This document shows positions 18,999 through 27,128 of a stretch of 64,000 nt of DNA, one piece after another; the first letter of the stretch is position 1; each line of letters starts with the position of its first letter. Location of the stretch: assembly GCF_003762835.1 (NCBI RefSeq), contig NZ_RJWA01000002.1, positions 744,001-808,000 on the forward strand, in the 5' to 3' direction. This DNA is from Micromonospora sp. HM5-17 (GTDB lineage Bacteria; Actinomycetota; Actinomycetes; Mycobacteriales; Micromonosporaceae). Position numbers and translations under genes: made by a program. The notes beneath the pieces are model-generated. The model did no database searches, was not told where the DNA came from, and saw nothing but the letters and a program-made list of their open reading frames with translations.

Positions 18999-20600
18999 TC
19001 AGAGCAGGGGGGCGACGTCACGGGTGATGGGGACGGCCAGCACGGTGGGGCCGTCCCCGTGCAGCGCGACCCGGAAGGCCTCGCGGAAGTCGTCCAGCGA
19101 GTCGAGCTGGTGCGCGGTGCAGCCGTAGCCACGGGCGATGGTGGCGACGTCCAGGCCCGGCAGCTCCAGGCCGGGCACCCCGGGTGTGTCCTCCAGGGCG
19201 GCGAAGGCCTTGAGCACCCCGTACTGCTCGTTCACCGGCACCACGATGACCACCGGCAGTCGGTGCTGCGCGGCGGTCCAGAGCGCCTGGGGGGAGTACT
19301 GGAACGAGCCGTCGCCGATCACGGCGATCACCGGCCGGTGCTGCCCGGTGTCCCGCTGGGCGAGCGCGATGCCGACCGCCGCCGGCAGCGCGAAGCCGAG
19401 ACCGCCGCTGGCCATCTTGAAGTACGACGCGGGACGGGTGATGGTCAGCTGCCGGTGCAGGGCGCTGAGGTTTGAGGGGGTCTCCGGCACCAGGACGCCG
19501 TCCGCCGGCCATTCGGCGGCGAGGGCGGCGAAGAGGGCCTCCGGGGAGAGCGCGGCGGCGGGGCCGGGGGTCGGCGGAGCGGGCCGGGGCGCCGGCGGCT
19601 GCCGGTCGGTCGCCGGCAGTTGCGCGGTCAGGGCGGCGCAGGCGAGCCCGACGTCACCGACCACGCAGTCGCCGACGGGTGCCCGGGCCGCCTCGTCCGG
19701 GTCGTCGGTGAGGTGCAGCAGGCGTGTGCCGGGGGGCAGATAGCCGTGCTCGCCGGGGACGTACGGGTAGTAGCGGAAGACGGGGGCGCCGACCACCAGG
19801 ACGAGGTCGTGCCCGACGAGCTTCTCGGCGAGCGGGCCGATCGCCGGGGGCAGCAGCCCCTGGAACTGCGGATGGTCCTGGGGAAAGCCGACCCGGTCCG
19901 CGAACGGCGGCTGCCAGACGGGGGCGCACAGCCGCTCGGCGAGGGCGACGGCCTCGGCCCAGCTTCCGCTGCGGTCGATCCCGGCGCCGCACACCAGCAT
20001 CGGGTTCCGGCTGGCCGCGATGAGCCCGGCAAACCGGGCGAGCGCGTCGGGATCGGGCGCGACCCGGGTGCTCACCCGGCGCGGCGCGGGCGTGTACAGG
20101 GCCGGCTCGTCCCAGTCGTCGAGCGGGAGGGAGAGATAGACCGGACCGGCGGGCGGTTGGACGGCCGTCGCGTGGGCCCGCAGGAACGCGTCGGGAATGT
20201 CCTGGGCGCGCAGCGGCTCGTGGCTCCACTTGACGTACGGCTCCGGCAGGAGGGTCGGCCGCAGGTTCGTGAGCATCGGCTCGAACAGACTCATCGTCCG
20301 GGTCTGCTGCCCCGCGGTGACGATCATCGGCGTCTTGTTGTGCCAGGCGGTGACGAGGCTGCCCATCCCGTTCCCGGTGCCCGGCGCGGTGTGCAGGTTG
20401 ACGTGCACCGGCCGCCCGCTCGCCTGGGCGTACCCGTCGGCCATCGCCACCGCGGAGGCCTCCTGGAGGGCGAGGACGTACGTGAAGTCGGTCGGAAAGT
20501 CCTTCAGGAACGGCTCCTCGGTCGAGCCGGGGTTGCCGAAGACGGTGGTCATGCCGAGGGAGCGGAGCAGCTCGTAGGTCGCTTCGTGCACCGTTGTCAT
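18999..20600 (-). CDS. mdlC: Benzoylformate decarboxylase-like ThDP enzyme
   Basis: A 533-residue thiamine-diphosphate decarboxylase of normal length. The N-terminal PYR domain contains GNPGSTEEP (Ser26, Glu28), Glu47 and NLHTAPGTG (His70), which coincide with the numbering of catalytic residues of Pseudomonas putida benzoylformate decarboxylase. The C-terminal PP domain has the ThDP/Mg motif GDGSFQYSPQAL through VPVNEQY (about 426-455). In the middle region VFRYYPYVPG has Tyr278 where the Pseudomonas enzyme has the catalytic His281, so activity or specificity may differ. It likely decarboxylates an aromatic or branched 2-oxo acid to the aldehyde. ATG 20600; no mandelate genes are adjacent. 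Confidence 0.82.
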   Translation of the reverse strand: MTTVHEATYELLRSLGMTTVFGNPGSTEEPFLKDFPTDFTYVLALQEASAVAMADGYAQASGRPVHVNLHTAPGTGNGMGSLVTAWHNKTPMIVTAGQQTRTMSLFEPMLTNLRPTLLPEPYVKWSHEPLRAQDIPDAFLRAHATAVQPPAGPVYLSLPLDDWDEPALYTPAPRRVSTRVAPDPDALARFAGLIAASRNPMLVCGAGIDRSGSWAEAVALAERLCAPVWQPPFADRVGFPQDHPQFQGLLPPAIGPLAEKLVGHDLVLVVGAPVFRYYPYVPGEHGYLPPGTRLLHLTDDPDEAARAPVGDCVVGDVGLACAALTAQLPATDRQPPAPRPAPPTPGPAAALSPEALFAALAAEWPADGVLVPETPSNLSALHRQLTITRPASYFKMASGGLGFALPAAVGIALAQRDTGQHRPVIAVIGDGSFQYSPQALWTAAQHRLPVVIVVPVNEQYGVLKAFAALEDTPGVPGLELPGLDVATIARGYGCTAHQLDSLDDFREAFRVALHGDGPTVLAVPITRDVAPLL

Positions 20601-20875
20601 CGAAACGTACCCCCTGGGTTTCTCGTCCCGCCGCCGGACCGGCCTCGGCGTGACCGACCAACCGGAATATTTCCGTCATACCGTACGCGTACATGATCAT
20701 GCTGGTTTATTCGGTCCGCCGGGCGCGCGCTCCGGGCCGGCCCCCGGAGCGGCCAATTCGCGGTCCTGGTCACTGTTTTGCCTGGTGAGAGGGGTTGGCA
20801 ACGGCGGAGGTGGGCCAGTAGTGTCGGCCCGTCTGGTCCGGCCCCCTGGTCGCCAACCGCGGTGACACCGGAGCA
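20601..20875. other. Divergent intergenic region upstream of the riboswitch
   Basis: About 275 bp between mdlC (minus) and the c-di-AMP aptamer (plus). An A+T-rich spot at 20665-20715 (AATATTTCCGTCAT, CATGATCATGCTGGTTTATT) is the likely promoter region for mdlC and perhaps for the riboswitch transcript. CATGATCATG contains a small palindrome. No gene is visible. Confidence 0.4.
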
Positions 20876-21010
20876 GACCCGCCGAGTCGTATTGTGACGA
20901 GCCGGGGACCCACAGTTATCTGGGGTGAATCCGCGGGCCACCCGTCCGCGGTAGGGCGGCCTTCCCGCCCGAATCCGTCAGCTAACCCGGTAGGCGGCGC
21001 AGGAAGGAGT
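20876..21010 (+). promoter_or_regulatory. Cyclic-di-AMP riboswitch (ydaO/yuaA leader)
   Basis: The plus strand carries the conserved blocks of the ydaO/yuaA aptamer in order: GCCGGGGACCCAC (20901-20913), TGGGGTGAATCCGC (20921-20934), GGTAGGGCGG, CGCCCGAATCCGTCAGCTAACCC (20967-20989, covering the conserved GAAUCCGUCAGCUAACCC-type element) and TAGGCGGCGCAGGAAGGAG at the 3' end. In actinobacteria this class senses c-di-AMP and controls genes for cell-wall hydrolases and potassium/osmolyte handling. The next long gene is a secreted C39-like peptidase starting 502 bp downstream. Boundaries are approximate. Confidence 0.88.
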
Positions 21011-21511
21011 ACGTGTTCGTGCCGCACCACCTGGGCCGTGGCCCATCCCCCCAGCCACCACAGGACGCCGCGTCCGGAACCCGGCCCGGCCTGCCCGTAC
21101 CGGGCCGACCCGTCCGGGTGACGCTCTCGACCCCGAGACCGCGGACGTCCTGACGCCCGGCGGGCACCAGCACGCGCCGACCCGGGCCGCCCGGGACTCG
21201 GGCTCGGCCGGGAGCGGCGAGCGCGGGGCACCGGACCATCCGCCCCGGGGCCGTTAGCGTCCGCCGCGGGTCCCGATCGGCAGCCGAAACGGGCGCGGTT
21301 CTGCCGCGGACGTTTCCGCCGCCGCGAATGCCGCGGCCGAGTGCCGACAATTCCGCCGCGCGTGCGCGTCGCCTCGGCAGGGTCGATCAGAACGACAATT
21401 CCCGCGCCCGTGAACGCGGCGTATCGACGCGTTCTCGACCGTGGACAGAAACAGCGGGTCGTCAATCGCGTCCAGGACCGACGACCCGCATTTCCCCCCT
21501 GGAGGATCATC
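21011..21511 (+). promoter_or_regulatory. Long leader between riboswitch and peptidase gene, with hairpin
   Basis: Immediately after the aptamer a possible 46-codon ORF begins at GTG 21013 (MFVPHHLGRGPSPQPPQDAA..., TGA 21151-21153), using the aptamer's own AGGAAGGAG as a ribosome site; coding status uncertain. At the far end a perfect 10-bp inverted repeat, GCGGGTCGTC (21454-21463) with GACGACCCGC (21480-21489), lies only 12 bp before the GGAGGA ribosome site of the peptidase gene and could terminate transcription or occlude initiation. The middle is GC-rich with no other feature recognised. Confidence 0.5.
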
Positions 21512-22372
21512 GTGAAGCACGGCATCAACCAGCGACTGCGACATGCCCTCTCCGGCCGGCGGCACCGGACCGTCCTCGCCGCCGCGGCGGTGCTCGCCGC
21601 CGCGGCGACCGGCAGCGGCGTCGCCCTGTCGGTGGCTCAGCAGCCCGAGGCCGCGGGTGGTGCCGACACCGTCGCCGTGGCGGAGCTCGGCCAGTCCCTC
21701 ACCGCCGGTGGCGCCGGCGGCGGCGCGCCGACGGCCGCGCCCGAGACGACGGCACCCAGCACCGCCGCGGCGGCGCCCCCGACCAGGACCGCGACCGCCA
21801 CGCCGTCCCCGACGAGGGCGAAGGAGAGCCCGAAGAAGGCCGAGGAGCCGCCGGCGCCGCCGGAGTCGAAGCTGCTGGACTACACGTTCCAGGCCCAGAC
21901 CACCTACTACTACTGCGGCCCCGCCGCGACCCGGATCGCGCTCTCGGTCCGGGACGCGCAGCTGAGCCAGGACGAGCTGGCCAGCCGGCTCGGTACCACG
22001 GTCAACGGCACGAACTCGGCCGAGGACACCACCCGGGTCCTGAACAGCGTCACCAGGTCGAACTTCTACCGGACCACCGCGATTCCCGGCCCGTCCGCGA
22101 CCCGGGCCCAGATGGACAGGCTGCAGGCGGACGTCGTACACGCGATCAGCAACGGGTACGCGGTCGTGGCGAACATCGCCGGGTCGGCCACCGACATCGC
22201 CGGTGGCTGGCACAGCTATCCGGGCGGTCACTACCTGACCGTGGTCGGGTACCGCGACGACGGTCGTACGGTCAAGATCGCTGATCCCGCGATCCCGGGC
22301 GAGGACAGCTACTACTGGATGACCACCATCGACCTGGCGAACTGGATCGCCACCCGGGGCTACTCCGCCTGA
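21512..22372 (+). CDS. Secreted C39-like cysteine peptidase
   Basis: A 286-residue exported protein. Residues 1-45 form a signal peptide with a basic start (MKHGINQRLRHALSGRRHR) and an Ala-rich core. A Thr/Pro/Ala-rich linker (about 60-115) follows, then a C39-like papain-fold domain. The catalytic cysteine is in YYYCGPAATRIAL, the histidine in GGHYLTVVGYR, and the acidic/Asn partner in KIADPAIPGEDSYYWM. Such domains cleave peptides or cell-wall crosslinks outside the cell. GTG 21512 is used because GGAGGA lies at 21501-21506. The upstream c-di-AMP riboswitch suggests control by wall or osmotic state. Confidence 0.82.
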   Translation: MKHGINQRLRHALSGRRHRTVLAAAAVLAAAATGSGVALSVAQQPEAAGGADTVAVAELGQSLTAGGAGGGAPTAAPETTAPSTAAAAPPTRTATATPSPTRAKESPKKAEEPPAPPESKLLDYTFQAQTTYYYCGPAATRIALSVRDAQLSQDELASRLGTTVNGTNSAEDTTRVLNSVTRSNFYRTTAIPGPSATRAQMDRLQADVVHAISNGYAVVANIAGSATDIAGGWHSYPGGHYLTVVGYRDDGRTVKIADPAIPGEDSYYWMTTIDLANWIATRGYSA

Positions 22373-22443
22373 CGTCCCGTCCACCGGCACGCCCGGTCCA
22401 CCGACAACCCGCCGGCCGGCCCGGCACCTCCCCGCCACCGGCC

Positions 22444-22482
22444 CCACTCCGCCCGGTCGACACGCTCGGCCGGGCGGAGTGG
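22444..22482. terminator. 13-bp bidirectional terminator hairpin
   Basis: CCACTCCGCCCGG (22444-22456) pairs perfectly with CCGGGCGGAGTGG (22470-22482) across a 13-nt loop. It lies between the convergent peptidase gene (ends 22372) and the GNAT gene (ends 22494), and can serve both. Confidence 0.7.
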
Positions 22483-22493
22483 CCGGTGTGGCG

Positions 22494-23273
22494 TCAGGCC
22501 GGGCCGAAGCTGAACTCGGCGTACTCGGCGACCGGCGTGAAGCCGAGGCGTCGGTACAGCGCGATCGCCGGGGCGTTGTCCGCCCTGACGTTCAGGGTCA
22601 CCCAGCGGACGGTTCCGAGCAGTCGTCGGCAGAGCGCCGCCACCGCCGAGGTGGCCAGACCCTGACCCCGCACCGCCGGATGGGTGGTCACGTTGCCCAG
22701 CGCGCACACCCCGTAGGTCGGGGACCAGACGTGCACCCCGGCCACCGCCAGCAGCTCACCGGCGCGGCGGATCCCGACGTACTGTCCGGTCTGGACCATC
22801 CGCTCGTCGAACCAGTTACCGGGATAGGCGGCCTCGTAGAGCGCGGTCATCGCCGGCACGTCGGCGGTGGTGAGCACCTCACCCGCCGGGACCACCCGGT
22901 CGAGCCGATCGGGGTCGGTGAGCGCCATCTTCAGGTGTGCGCCGTGCGGGCGTACCGGGAAGTGCGCCGCCAGGATCGCCTCGGCACCCGGCGAGAGGTG
23001 GGCGTCGAACGCGCGGGGCAGGAGCGGGACCAGCGCCGTCAGCAGGTCGGTCAGGCCCCGCGGGGAGCGGTCCAGCGCCAGCAGCGTGGGGGTGCCGCCG
23101 CCGTGGTAGACCAGCGCCACCCGCTCGCCGTGCCGGTACCAGGTCGTGTACGGCCAGTAGAAGTCGTCGAGGTCGCCGAGTTCGTACGCGTGCAGCTCGG
23201 GGTCCCGGCCGAGCAGGGCGGCGAGTTCCTTTCGGTCGTGGCTGGTCCTGATCACCGTCACGGGCAAGATCAT
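22494..23273 (-). CDS. GNAT family N-acetyltransferase
   Basis: A 259-residue protein with a C-terminal GNAT fold. The acetyl-CoA motif appears in NVTTHPAVRGQGLATSAVAALC (V-x-x-x-R-G-x-G-x-A, about 190-210), followed by VTLNVRADNAPAIALYRRLGF. The N-terminal 110 residues form a second, GNAT-like but degenerate lobe (ELHAYELGDLDDFYWPYTTWYR), a layout common in actinobacterial paired-GNAT proteins of unknown substrate. Translation starts at ATG 23273, right next to the terminator of the ABC operon, so it has its own or a read-through promoter. No substrate can be inferred. Confidence 0.82.
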   Translation of the reverse strand: MILPVTVIRTSHDRKELAALLGRDPELHAYELGDLDDFYWPYTTWYRHGERVALVYHGGGTPTLLALDRSPRGLTDLLTALVPLLPRAFDAHLSPGAEAILAAHFPVRPHGAHLKMALTDPDRLDRVVPAGEVLTTADVPAMTALYEAAYPGNWFDERMVQTGQYVGIRRAGELLAVAGVHVWSPTYGVCALGNVTTHPAVRGQGLATSAVAALCRRLLGTVRWVTLNVRADNAPAIALYRRLGFTPVAEYAEFSFGPA

Positions 23274-23275
23274 GG

Positions 23276-23308
23276 CACGGGCGCCGCCGGAGGCCGGCGG
23301 CGCCCGTG
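23276..23308 (-). terminator. 15-bp hairpin ending the ABC exporter operon
   Basis: CACGGGCGCCGCCGG (23276-23290) pairs with CCGGCGGCGCCCGTG (23294-23308) with a 3-nt loop. It follows the ATPase stop (23323, minus strand) by 14 bp and precedes the GNAT start at 23273, which fits termination of the exporter operon. Confidence 0.7.
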
Positions 23309-23322
23309 TGCGTCCCTCCGGG

Positions 23323-24144
23323 CTAGGACCGGTTCATGAACTTCTCGTACTCCGGGACCACCTCGTCGGTCGGGCCGTCCGCCCGGATCACCCCGGACTC
23401 CAGCCAGATGGACCGTTCGCAGGTGTCCCGGATCGACGCGATCGCGTGGCTCACCAGGAACACGGTGCCGGCCTCGGCCCGCAGCTCGCGGACCCGCTGC
23501 TCGCTGCGGCGCCGGAACCGGGCGTCGCCGGTGGCGAGCGCCTCGTCGATCAGCAGGACGTCGTGCTTCTTGGCCGCCGCGATGGAGAAGCGCAGCCGGG
23601 CCGCCATACCCGAGGAGTACGTCCGCATCGGCAGCGAGCTGAAGTCGCCCCGGTCGTTGATCCCGGAGAACTTGATGATCTCGGGGGTGAGCTGGCGCAC
23701 CTGGGCCGGGCTCATCCCCATCGCCAGGCAGCCGAGCACGACGTTCCGCTCGCCGGAGAGGTCGTTCATCAGCGCCGCGTTCACGCCGAGCAGCGAGGGC
23801 TGCCCCTGGGTGTAGATCGCACCCCGGGTGGCCGGCAGCAGTCCGGCGATCGCCCGCAGCAGGGTGGACTTGCCGGAGCCGTTGCTGCCCAGCAGGCCGA
23901 TCGCCTCTCCCCGGTACGCGGTGAAGCTCACGCCCTTGACCGCGTGCACCTCGCGGACCGTCGGCGGCTTGGCGCCGAGCAGCAGCCGCCGCAGTGCGGC
24001 GACCGGGCTGTTGGTGCCGGCGGCGGCGCCCTTGTGCACCCGGTAGACGATGTGCACGTCATCCACGATGACCGTGGGGATCCGGGCCCCGTTGGCGGCG
24101 GTGGTCGCCGAGGCAGCGGTGCCGGCGGTGATCAGCTCAGCCAC
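23323..24144 (-). CDS. ABC transporter ATPase, polysaccharide/teichoic acid export (Wzt/TagH type)
   Basis: A 273-residue ABC ATPase of the O-antigen/teichoic acid exporter class. Walker A is GLLGSNGSGKSTLL (about 83-96), the signature is MRTYSSGMAARLRFSIA, Walker B is VLLIDEALATGD, and the H-loop is VSHAIASI. The N-terminal linker VDDVHIVYRVHKG...LRRLL is the usual extension of this subfamily, and the C-terminus ends without a carbohydrate-binding domain, so it is TagH/Wzt-short type. GTG 24144 overlaps the permease stop by 8 bp (GTGGCTGA), indicating coupling. Exports a lipid-linked glycan across the membrane, probably the product of the adjacent polysaccharide genes. Confidence 0.9.
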   Translation of the reverse strand: MAELITAGTAASATTAANGARIPTVIVDDVHIVYRVHKGAAAGTNSPVAALRRLLLGAKPPTVREVHAVKGVSFTAYRGEAIGLLGSNGSGKSTLLRAIAGLLPATRGAIYTQGQPSLLGVNAALMNDLSGERNVVLGCLAMGMSPAQVRQLTPEIIKFSGINDRGDFSSLPMRTYSSGMAARLRFSIAAAKKHDVLLIDEALATGDARFRRRSEQRVRELRAEAGTVFLVSHAIASIRDTCERSIWLESGVIRADGPTDEVVPEYEKFMNRS

Positions 24145-25033
24145 GTCCGTACTCCTTCTCGCCGCGCCAGAAGTAGACGAACCCGACGACGCCGACCAGC
24201 AGCGCCCAGCCCAGGCCGAGGAGCCAGGACTCGGTCGCCGGGGCGGTCACCGGGGCGCTCTCCATGAGGGCGTGCCGCATCAGCTCGATGTAGACCAGCA
24301 GGGGGTTCAGCTGTACGAGTTGGGCCGCCCAGTCCGGCAGATGCTTCTCGAAGTTGTCGACGCTGTAGAGCACGCCGGACGCGTACATCCAGGTCCGCAT
24401 CACGAACGGGACGACCTGCTTCAGGTCTGTGGCCTTTGAACCGAGCCGGGCCAGCGCCATGGCGAGCCCGGCGTTGAAGATCGCCTGGAGCACGATGGCC
24501 GGGATGACCAGCAGCCACTCGATGGTGAGCGGCTCCCCGTCGAGCAGCACGATGCCGGCGAGCACCACGATCGAGGCGAGCAGGTGCTGGAACTGGGTCA
24601 GGGTGACCGCGATCGGCAGGCTGGCCCGGGGGAAGTGCAGCGCCCGGATCAGCCCGAGGTTGCCGCTGATCGCCTGGACTCCGCCGCTGACCACCGCCTG
24701 GGTGAAGGTGAAGACGAAGAGTCCGGTGCAGAGATAGGCGATGAAGTTGCTGACGCCGTCCTGGGTGTTCAGGATGATGCCGAAGATCAGGTAGTAGACC
24801 GCGGCGTTGGTCAGCGGGGTCAGCACCTGCCACAGGCGGCCGAGCCGGGCGTTGCTGAACGAGGCCACCAGCTTGGCGTTGGCGTAGGCCGAGATGAAGT
24901 GCCGGTAGGACCAGAGCTGTCGAACGTAACTGGGGAGGCTGGGTCTCGCTCCGGCCGAGGTGAGACCGTACCGGGCGGCGAGTTGGGCGCCGGTCAGTCC
25001 GGAATCGGGGTCGGCTACCGCCGAGGTGGCCAT
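24137..25033 (-). CDS. ABC-2 type permease, polysaccharide export (Wzm/TagG type)
   Basis: A 298-residue integral membrane protein with about six hydrophobic segments (for example TNAAVYYLIFGIIL, FIAYLCTGLFVFTFTQAVV, LLASIVVLAGIVLL, WLLVIPAIVLQAIFNAGLAMALARL, SWLLGLGWALLVGVVGFVYFW). The N-terminal amphipathic region (YVRQLWSYRHFISAYANAKL) is typical of TagG/Wzm permeases. It is the first gene of a two-gene minus-strand operon with the ATPase. ATG 25033 is preceded by GGAGCG. It diverges from a TetR gene 161 bp away. Confidence 0.88.
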   Translation of the reverse strand: MATSAVADPDSGLTGAQLAARYGLTSAGARPSLPSYVRQLWSYRHFISAYANAKLVASFSNARLGRLWQVLTPLTNAAVYYLIFGIILNTQDGVSNFIAYLCTGLFVFTFTQAVVSGGVQAISGNLGLIRALHFPRASLPIAVTLTQFQHLLASIVVLAGIVLLDGEPLTIEWLLVIPAIVLQAIFNAGLAMALARLGSKATDLKQVVPFVMRTWMYASGVLYSVDNFEKHLPDWAAQLVQLNPLLVYIELMRHALMESAPVTAPATESWLLGLGWALLVGVVGFVYFWRGEKEYGRG

Positions 25034-25194
25034 AGCAAGGCGCTCCGATCTGTGCGGGCGGGAAGGTGCGCGCGACTACGGCGACCGGGTGGCCGGGGGG
25101 AGCCGTGGCGCACCAGTCGGTTATCGCTCCGTGGCAACGTAGTCCATCGTACGTCGGGACGCAACCGTACCGTCGTCGCGCTATATTGGCCCCC

Positions 25195-25857
25195 GTGGCG
25201 ACCGACAACCGGCGGGTTCCAGCGGGGGCGGCGGTGCTCCGAGGAGAGATCACCGACGCCATCCGCCAGGCCGTGATGCAGGAACTCGCCGCGGTGGGCT
25301 ACGGACGGCTGTCGATCGAAGCCGTCGCGCGCCGGGCCGGGGTCGGCAAGACCGCGATCTATCGGCGGTGGAGTTCGAAGCTGGAGATGGTCCTGGAGAT
25401 CGTCTCCCGGGTCGCCGGGCAAAGCCTACCGTTACCGGACACCGGCACCCTACAGGGAGACCTCGAAATACTCCTCCGCATCGTGGCGCGGGCGCTTCGC
25501 CACCCGTTGGCCTCGCAGATCATCCCTGATCTGCTCGCCGAGGCGGCTCGCAACCCGCGGATCGCGCAGACCCTCCAGGAGTCCCTACGGGTGAACCAGC
25601 GCGACGTCGGCAACCAGGTGATCGGCCGCGCGGTCGACCGGGGCGAGCTGCCGCCCGGGACGGATCCCGACGCCGCGGTCGACCTCATCGTCGGTCCGAT
25701 CTACTGGCGGCTGGCGGTCGCCCGTACGCCCCTCCCGGACGACCACCTGCCCAGAATGGCGGCGAGCGTCGCGAGCGCACTCGGCGCGGGCCCGCCCACC
25801 GGCCCCGGCAGGTCGGCCGCCGCCGACGGCGCCGCCACCCTTCCCACGCCCCGCTGA
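25195..25857 (+). CDS. TetR family transcriptional regulator, probably from a leaderless mRNA
   Basis: A 220-residue TetR protein. The N-terminal HTH is LSIEAVARRAGVGKTAIYRRWSSKLEMV at about residues 40-68, followed by an all-helical ligand domain with the TetR_C pattern DLLAEAARNPRIAQTLQESL. The GTG at 25195 has no ribosome site, but TATATT at 25182-25187 is an excellent -10 element placed so that transcription would start at or next to the GTG. It diverges from the ABC exporter operon and could control it; the DNA target is not evident. Confidence 0.82.
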   Translation: MATDNRRVPAGAAVLRGEITDAIRQAVMQELAAVGYGRLSIEAVARRAGVGKTAIYRRWSSKLEMVLEIVSRVAGQSLPLPDTGTLQGDLEILLRIVARALRHPLASQIIPDLLAEAARNPRIAQTLQESLRVNQRDVGNQVIGRAVDRGELPPGTDPDAAVDLIVGPIYWRLAVARTPLPDDHLPRMAASVASALGAGPPTGPGRSAAADGAATLPTPR

Positions 25858-26018
25858 CGGACGGCCCGGCGCATCTCTCCCGCCTCGGCCGGTCCCCTGG
25901 CCGTTCGGCGGTTGTCACCTCGCCAGCACCGCATGTTCGGCCGGGACCCACCAACTAGCAACCTGACCGGGCTAGCGTCGCTTGCTCCCAAGCGACCCCT
26001 CAGCCACGGAGGATGCCC

Positions 26019-27128
26019 ATGACCGGGCCGAACGCAGACCTGATTCCGCCTGCGAGACCCGTCATCGGAGACGCCGAGATCGACGCTGCCGTCCGGGTGC
26101 TCCGGAGCGGCCGGGTGGTGCAGGGTCCGGAGGTGGCGGCGTTCGAGGAGGAGTTCTCCGAGCTGGTCGCCGGGCGGCACTGCGTCGCCGTCAACTCCGG
26201 CACCTCCGCCCTCCACCTGACCCTGATGGCCCTGGGCATCGGCCCCGGTGACGAGGTGGTGGTGCCGTCGTTCTCCTTCGCCGCCAGCGCCAACGCGGTA
26301 CGCCTGGTCGGCGCCGAACCGGTCTTCGCCGACATCGAGCCCGGTAGCTTCTGCCTGGATCCGGAGGCGGTCGCGGCGGCCGTCACGCCCCGGACCGCCG
26401 CGATCATGCCGGTTCACCTCTATGGTCACCCGGCCGCCATGGACCGGCTGATGCCGGTCGCCGAGCGACACGGCCTCGCCGTCGTCGAGGACGCCTGCCA
26501 GGCGCACGGGGCGGCGCTCGCCGGCACCCCGGTGGGCGCCTTCGGCGTCGCCGGCTGTTTCAGCTTCTATCCGACGAAGAACATGCACGCCCTGGAGGGC
26601 GGCATGATCAGCACGAGCGATCCCGCACTCGCCCGGACCCTGCGGCTGCTGCGCAACCAGGGCATGGAACAGCGGTACGCCAACGAGATCGTCGGCGCGA
26701 ACATGCGACTCACCGACGTGGCGGCGGCGATCGGCCGGGTCCAGCTGCGGCGGCTGCCGGAGTGGACCGAGCAGCGGCGGGCGAACGCCAAGTTTCTCGA
26801 CGCCCAGATCACCGGCGCGATCACCCCGCCGGTCGCCGACGCCGCCCGGCACGTCTACCACCAGTACACGATCCGGGTCACCGGCGACCGGGACGCCGCC
26901 CAGCGGCGCCTGCGGGAGCAGGGGGTGGGGAGCGCGGTGTACTACCCGACCCCGATCCACCGGCTCCGGCCGTACCTCGGCGAGGACGGGCAGCCCGGAC
27001 CGTGGGACCTGCCGGAGACCGAGCGGGCGGCCCGGGAGGTGCTCTCGCTGCCGGTCCACCCGTTGCTGACCCAGCCGGAGCTGGAGCGGATCGCCGAGGC
27101 CGTGAACGCGCTGGCGGTGGCCCGATGA
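26019..27128 (+). CDS. DegT/DnrJ/EryC1 family sugar aminotransferase
   Basis: A 369-residue PLP-dependent nucleotide-sugar aminotransferase. Key segments are VNSGTSALHLTLMALGI, DEVVVPSFSFAASANAV, VEDACQAHGA and the PLP-binding lysine in CFSFYPTKNMHALEGG, then YHQYTIRV and a C-terminal AVYYPTPIHRL. It resembles WbpE/WlbC enzymes that aminate the 3-keto sugar made by a MocA-type dehydrogenase, and the next gene, overlapping by 4 bp (ATGA), is just such a dehydrogenase. ATG 26019 is chosen over 26013 because ACGGAGG ends at 26012. The pair probably forms a 3-amino sugar nucleotide. Confidence 0.88.
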   Translation: MTGPNADLIPPARPVIGDAEIDAAVRVLRSGRVVQGPEVAAFEEEFSELVAGRHCVAVNSGTSALHLTLMALGIGPGDEVVVPSFSFAASANAVRLVGAEPVFADIEPGSFCLDPEAVAAAVTPRTAAIMPVHLYGHPAAMDRLMPVAERHGLAVVEDACQAHGAALAGTPVGAFGVAGCFSFYPTKNMHALEGGMISTSDPALARTLRLLRNQGMEQRYANEIVGANMRLTDVAAAIGRVQLRRLPEWTEQRRANAKFLDAQITGAITPPVADAARHVYHQYTIRVTGDRDAAQRRLREQGVGSAVYYPTPIHRLRPYLGEDGQPGPWDLPETERAAREVLSLPVHPLLTQPELERIAEAVNALAVAR

